64,000 bases of DNA from NCBI GenBank assembly GCA_028284385.1, contig JANQRT010000058.1, positions 1-64,000 on the forward strand, written 5' to 3'. The position numbers and the translations under genes were made by a program. The notes under the pieces are model-generated. The model was given only the letters and a program-made list of their open reading frames with translations, did no database searches and was not told where the DNA came from. Below, piece by piece: positions 60,483-64,000 of this stretch. This stretch comes from Opitutaceae bacterium. GTDB taxonomy: Bacteria; Verrucomicrobiota; Verrucomicrobiia; Opitutales; Opitutaceae. Position 1 is the first letter of the stretch. Each line of letters starts with the position of its first letter.

Positions 60483-63400
60483 ATGGCAAAAAACAAAACC
60501 AAATTCTTTGCTAAGCGCCAACCGAAGCTCAAAGTCGAAACGCTGGAATCTCGCCAGCTTTTGGCGGGTGTCGTAGGCGCTGGTGATGAAGTCGCTTCTG
60601 ATGTGACGGTTAATGGCGTGACCTTCGACCAGGTCTTATTGAATGGTCAGTCGGTCACCGTTGATCCTGATGATGGCCAGTGGGCCCGTCTTACCTGGAG
60701 AGATGCTCAGGGTGAGATCATTCAGGCCGAATTCACTGGTGACGGTACAATTTCCGTGGACCTTAGCGAAGGCTTTTCTGGCCCTGCCGAAGCTGATCGC
60801 TATAACCAACCAGGTGTTCTCTACGTGGGTGGTAATGCCCAGATTCTGATCGAGCAGTCTGGCTCAAACTCCAAGTTGAATGTTTATTCTCTCGGTGGTG
60901 CGACTGACTTGGTGGTCGATCCAAACGATCCGTTTAATTTCGACGCCTCTCTCAATCCATTCTTGGATCCAGCCGAAACTTACGGTACTGCCGACATTAA
61001 GAATGTTAAAATCGTCGACGATCCTAATGGCGCTGGTGATTTGTTTAATTTCTTTGGAGGCGGTAATGTCCTGTTCAATGGCTCTAACGGCAACGTTGGA
61101 TTCGACGCCGGCCAGACGAACATATTAAATGGCCTGAATATTGGCGGATTCCACATTACTAATTCTGCTTTCGGCACACTTGAAATTGGTGGCGATTCGC
61201 AAGTCGGAACCGTGAATATCATTGGTGGTAACGTTAACAATACCGCAGGAGCGTTTAGCGACCTTGGTACTTATGACGTTAACTTCATTGATGGTGTGAA
61301 TGCTAGTGGCGACCTCGACCGAGCCGAAGTTCATAACGGAGCATTTGGTGGCCGCGAAGTCTTTACGATCGAGACGGCTACTACGTATGATTTCACTGGA
61401 AAATCCCAGGCGGAAATCGACGACTTCTCAGCAGGTCGTACTTTCGTTAATGACATTACCTTTACCGGTGACCTGCCCAATAATTTCGAAGTAAGTCTAG
61501 CCGAAACCAGAGGTAGTCTTGTCTTTACCGGTAACGTTGAAGGAGCCGTTGAAGTTGATGGCGGAGGTGTTGGTGGAGACCTCATCTTCGAAAAAGGAAC
61601 TACTGATGGCATTGAACTCAATGGCGGAGGTGTTGCTGGTTTGTTCCGTATCGGTTCAGCCGATAATGGCGCAAATCTTGGCGCTGATGTGGCCGGCGGT
61701 ATCTTCAATGATATCCAAATCTGGGGGAACCAAACTGGCATGCTTGCCATCACTCAAGCTGGTAACATCACCATTACTGGAAACTCTGATGGCGAGATAT
61801 TCACCAAGCAAGGCGCTGGCGATGTCCTCGTTCAAGGCGATGTCTTAGGCAACAAGTTCCTGAGATCCGAGCCCGATCTGGGTGCGAAAGGGGCTGCGGC
61901 CTTTGGTACTTTTGGAAGCATTACGGTTGAAGGCGACGTTGATCAAGATACCGTCCCTGGCGTTCCTAGCTTCTTAAATGTAGATGAAGATGGTACTTTC
62001 GGTCCTATCTCTATTCTCGGTGGCGGTGGCGGTGACCAAGTCATTGGGGCAATAAACCAAGATGGCGATCCGGGCGATGCTGACGATTCTTCAGGATCTA
62101 TCAGTGTGACGGGTACCGCTGGTAAAGATGTCGAGTTTGACGGAGGAGTCACGATCGAGGCAGCTAATCCGGGTGCCATTTCGATAAGCTCCGAAGGTGG
62201 GGATGCCCTCACTCTTGGTGGTACTATAGACGGCACTCTCACTGGTACCGGTTTCGATGATACAACTATCAATGGTACTCTCAATGACGCATCTGACTTC
62301 ACTCTGAATGGTGGAGAAGGATCGCTGTTTGATTTGAATGGCACCACCAATGGTTTGACAGCTACTGGAGCTCGTCACTTCGATATCGATGGCACCGCTA
62401 AAGGCGGGACTACTTTAACGGGTGATGACGGTATTGATACGGATGATCCGGATAATAATGCTGATCTCGATACAACCGGTGACTTCACTGGTGGTCTTAC
62501 TGCATCTGGAATCCTGGGAGTATCCTTTGGATCAGCGACATCTCTTGATGGAGATCTCGTCATTACCAATACGACTGGTAACACTGATGATCCAGCGTTC
62601 GTGATCTTCTCTGACGGATTCGAATCTGGCGATACAAGTGCTTGGTCAATTACAACCCCAGGCGAGCTTGATAAGGATGGAGATCCTGAAAGTGGTAGCG
62701 TTACCTTCGGTGAAGCCGATGGTGACAACGTCGCCATTGACCTTAATGGTTTTACCAGCGGTAGCCTGAATATCACTGCCAAGGACATCGTAATCAATGA
62801 GCAGATCGACATCACCAAGGACACTAACGGCGATGGCGGTAACCTCGGTACTGTTAATTTGAATGGTAACGTAACGACTGCTAACAATGGTCAATTCACC
62901 GTTGCTAACGGTGCTGGTGTCTTCACAGTTGATGGTACTCTAACGCTTGGCGATATCGATCTTACCTTCCTTGATCTGGCTGATGGCGATCTAGGTGGTT
63001 TTACGGTTACCGGCAAGTCGCAGCTTGATGATACATTATTGGCTCTTGCTGCTGCTCATGACATTGGAGCTCTCTCATTCGCTGCTATCGAAATTGACGA
63101 TGCAACTGATGGTGCCCTGGTGTCTGAAGCTGACGATATCGAATCGCTTACTACAAGTGGTGATGTCGAAGTTGTAGCTGGTGACTTCATTAATGCGGAT
63201 TCGCTTGGCGATTCAACTATTGATGGAGACTTTACTCTGCCAGATGAAGCTCGATTAGTTCTTGATGGAGCTCTAGGCAACTTCGAGGTAACAGGGAACG
63301 CAACACTAACAGCATTGGCTGGTGGCGCTTCTGATGCTCCTGCGATTCAAGTGGATAGTTCAGGTGTCATCACTATTGGTGGAAATCTTGATCTAGATGC

Positions 63401-64000
63401 TAGCGATAGAACCGCGATCGTGGCCAATGATGGAACGAGTACCGTTGATGTGATTGGCGGGCTTACCGTTGATGGCAAGGTCTTAGGAGCGGCCGGTGTA
63501 ACCGATATACGTGCCTCCCAAGTTGGAGACATTGCTCTTACGCCTAATCCGGATGGAGCTAACGACAACACGATTGTCAATTTCAACGTTCTCGCTGCTC
63601 CAAACGGTAAGACTGGAGCAACTAACGAGGATGTTGACGATGGCGACGTCGAAGTTCTTGCTGCCGATGGTTCAAACCTGAACGACTTCAGCATTGGTAA
63701 CGTAACCATTCTGGTTTCGTTTGCTGATGACCTCAGTTCTCAGTCAGGCACCGCCATTTTCGATGGAGACAACAGTTTTGTTTCCATGGGCGGTATCGGT
63801 AACATCGACATTGCTTCGGTTGAAAATCTGAATCAACGTTCTGCCCTATTCGATTCTGGCGATGATGCCGTTTGGTTCGTCGCAGGCGATACCGAGGATC
63901 TTCTCGATAACGCAATCGATGTAGAGGACGGTGTCGGTGGTAAGGATACGGTGACCAACACGGATCCAGGTGATTCGGCAATCGATGTATTACCTAACTT
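60483..64000 (+). CDS. Giant LEPR-XLL surface protein (3'-truncated, >1172 aa)
   Basis: The frame is open from ATG 60483 to the window end without a stop (at least 1172 codons). N-terminus: MAKNKTKFFAKRQPKLKVE then the signal LESRQLLAG (residues 21-29). The mature part is extremely rich in Gly, Asp, Asn and Thr, with repeating short strands (for example SVTVDPDDG, TGTGFDDTTINGTL, LDGDLVITN), a pattern of a beta-helix or adhesin fibre; acidic turns may bind calcium. Residues 711-722 read DGFESGDTSAWS, a motif I recall from secreted proteins of several phyla. Expected role: surface adhesin or matrix protein exported by the neighbouring adaptors. The end, and any C-terminal signal or anchor, is beyond the window. 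Confidence 0.85.
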   Translation, partial: MAKNKTKFFAKRQPKLKVETLESRQLLAGVVGAGDEVASDVTVNGVTFDQVLLNGQSVTVDPDDGQWARLTWRDAQGEIIQAEFTGDGTISVDLSEGFSGPAEADRYNQPGVLYVGGNAQILIEQSGSNSKLNVYSLGGATDLVVDPNDPFNFDASLNPFLDPAETYGTADIKNVKIVDDPNGAGDLFNFFGGGNVLFNGSNGNVGFDAGQTNILNGLNIGGFHITNSAFGTLEIGGDSQVGTVNIIGGNVNNTAGAFSDLGTYDVNFIDGVNASGDLDRAEVHNGAFGGREVFTIETATTYDFTGKSQAEIDDFSAGRTFVNDITFTGDLPNNFEVSLAETRGSLVFTGNVEGAVEVDGGGVGGDLIFEKGTTDGIELNGGGVAGLFRIGSADNGANLGADVAGGIFNDIQIWGNQTGMLAITQAGNITITGNSDGEIFTKQGAGDVLVQGDVLGNKFLRSEPDLGAKGAAAFGTFGSITVEGDVDQDTVPGVPSFLNVDEDGTFGPISILGGGGGDQVIGAINQDGDPGDADDSSGSISVTGTAGKDVEFDGGVTIEAANPGAISISSEGGDALTLGGTIDGTLTGTGFDDTTINGTLNDASDFTLNGGEGSLFDLNGTTNGLTATGARHFDIDGTAKGGTTLTGDDGIDTDDPDNNADLDTTGDFTGGLTASGILGVSFGSATSLDGDLVITNTTGNTDDPAFVIFSDGFESGDTSAWSITTPGELDKDGDPESGSVTFGEADGDNVAIDLNGFTSGSLNITAKDIVINEQIDITKDTNGDGGNLGTVNLNGNVTTANNGQFTVANGAGVFTVDGTLTLGDIDLTFLDLADGDLGGFTVTGKSQLDDTLLALAAAHDIGALSFAAIEIDDATDGALVSEADDIESLTTSGDVEVVAGDFINADSLGDSTIDGDFTLPDEARLVLDGALGNFEVTGNATLTALAGGASDAPAIQVDSSGVITIGGNLDLDASDRTAIVANDGTSTVDVIGGLTVDGKVLGAAGVTDIRASQVGDIALTPNPDGANDNTIVNFNVLAAPNGKTGATNEDVDDGDVEVLAADGSNLNDFSIGNVTILVSFADDLSSQSGTAIFDGDNSFVSMGGIGNIDIASVENLNQRSALFDSGDDAVWFVAGDTEDLLDNAIDVEDGVGGKDTVTNTDPGDSAIDVLPN

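Noticed and set aside
61331..62887. Long minus-strand frames (140, 135 and 170 codons) opposite the giant LEPR-XLL gene
   Set aside because: They are Pro/Ser/Val-rich reverse translations of a Gly/Asp/Asn-rich gene, with no Shine-Dalgarno or domain. The plus-strand frame is open throughout.

Overview
The window looks like chromosome of a Verrucomicrobiota bacterium, probably of the Opitutae/Puniceicoccales side, although Planctomycetota cannot be excluded from the sequence alone. The reasons are the N-terminal LEPR-XLL signals (LE-x-R-x-LLAG) on three neighbouring proteins near the right end, a PPi-type phosphofructokinase, an M50 peptidase fused to an HlyD adaptor, and many two-component proteins. 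Base composition is moderate (near 48-50% GC by eye), with an AT-rich dip inside the polyketide synthase gene. I saw no rRNA, tRNA, CRISPR array, transposase or integrase.

Region by region. 1-2.6 kb: end of the ATP synthase operon (atpD partial, atpC), then a sugar-nucleotide epimerase. 2.6-5.3 kb: a divergent pair, a DRE-TIM synthase resembling Re-citrate synthase and a citrate synthase with an N-terminal helix-turn-helix. 5.4-10.4 kb: small enzymes and envelope proteins (GNAT, TraB/GumN, DUF4399, YjgN-like plus M48 peptidase, lipoprotein). 10.5-15.3 kb: phosphofructokinase, then a response regulator/kinase/pilus-ATPase operon. 15.4-18.8 kb: lipoate ligase-like protein, two SDR enzymes and SixA. 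18.8-33.0 kb: an unknown protein and a five-gene locus: a one-module fully reducing type I PKS, a methyltransferase resembling PhcB, a multi-TM hybrid kinase and two response-regulator proteins. Gene content recalls the Ralstonia phcBSRQ quorum-sensing operon, here with a PKS in front. 33.3-36.1 kb: a small lipoprotein/cysteine-protease-like pair, a CysJ-like reductase and an FkbM methyltransferase.

36.1-53.0 kb is one uninterrupted minus-strand run, with many start/stop overlaps: a tandem methyltransferase, TolC, a PqqD-like/M50/HlyD fusion, a LuxR regulator, Wzm/Wzt-type ABC exporter, methyltransferases, a sulfotransferase and glycosyltransferases. It reads as a surface-glycan synthesis and export operon joined to a secretion module. 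Divergent from it (53.2-56.2 kb) are a GAF-HlyD fusion and a periplasmic adaptor. These are followed by three LEPR-XLL proteins of 431, 91 and more than 1172 residues (the last runs off the window), with a glycosyltransferase and a methyltransferase between them.

The two most interesting proposals are (i) a quorum-sensing-like locus whose signal could be built by a dedicated PKS and finished by a PhcB-like methyltransferase, and (ii) a secretion system in which the PqqD-like domain of the M50-HlyD protein recognises LEPR-XLL leaders of large glycosylated surface proteins. Both rest on motifs and gene order read by eye; no similarity search or structure prediction was possible.
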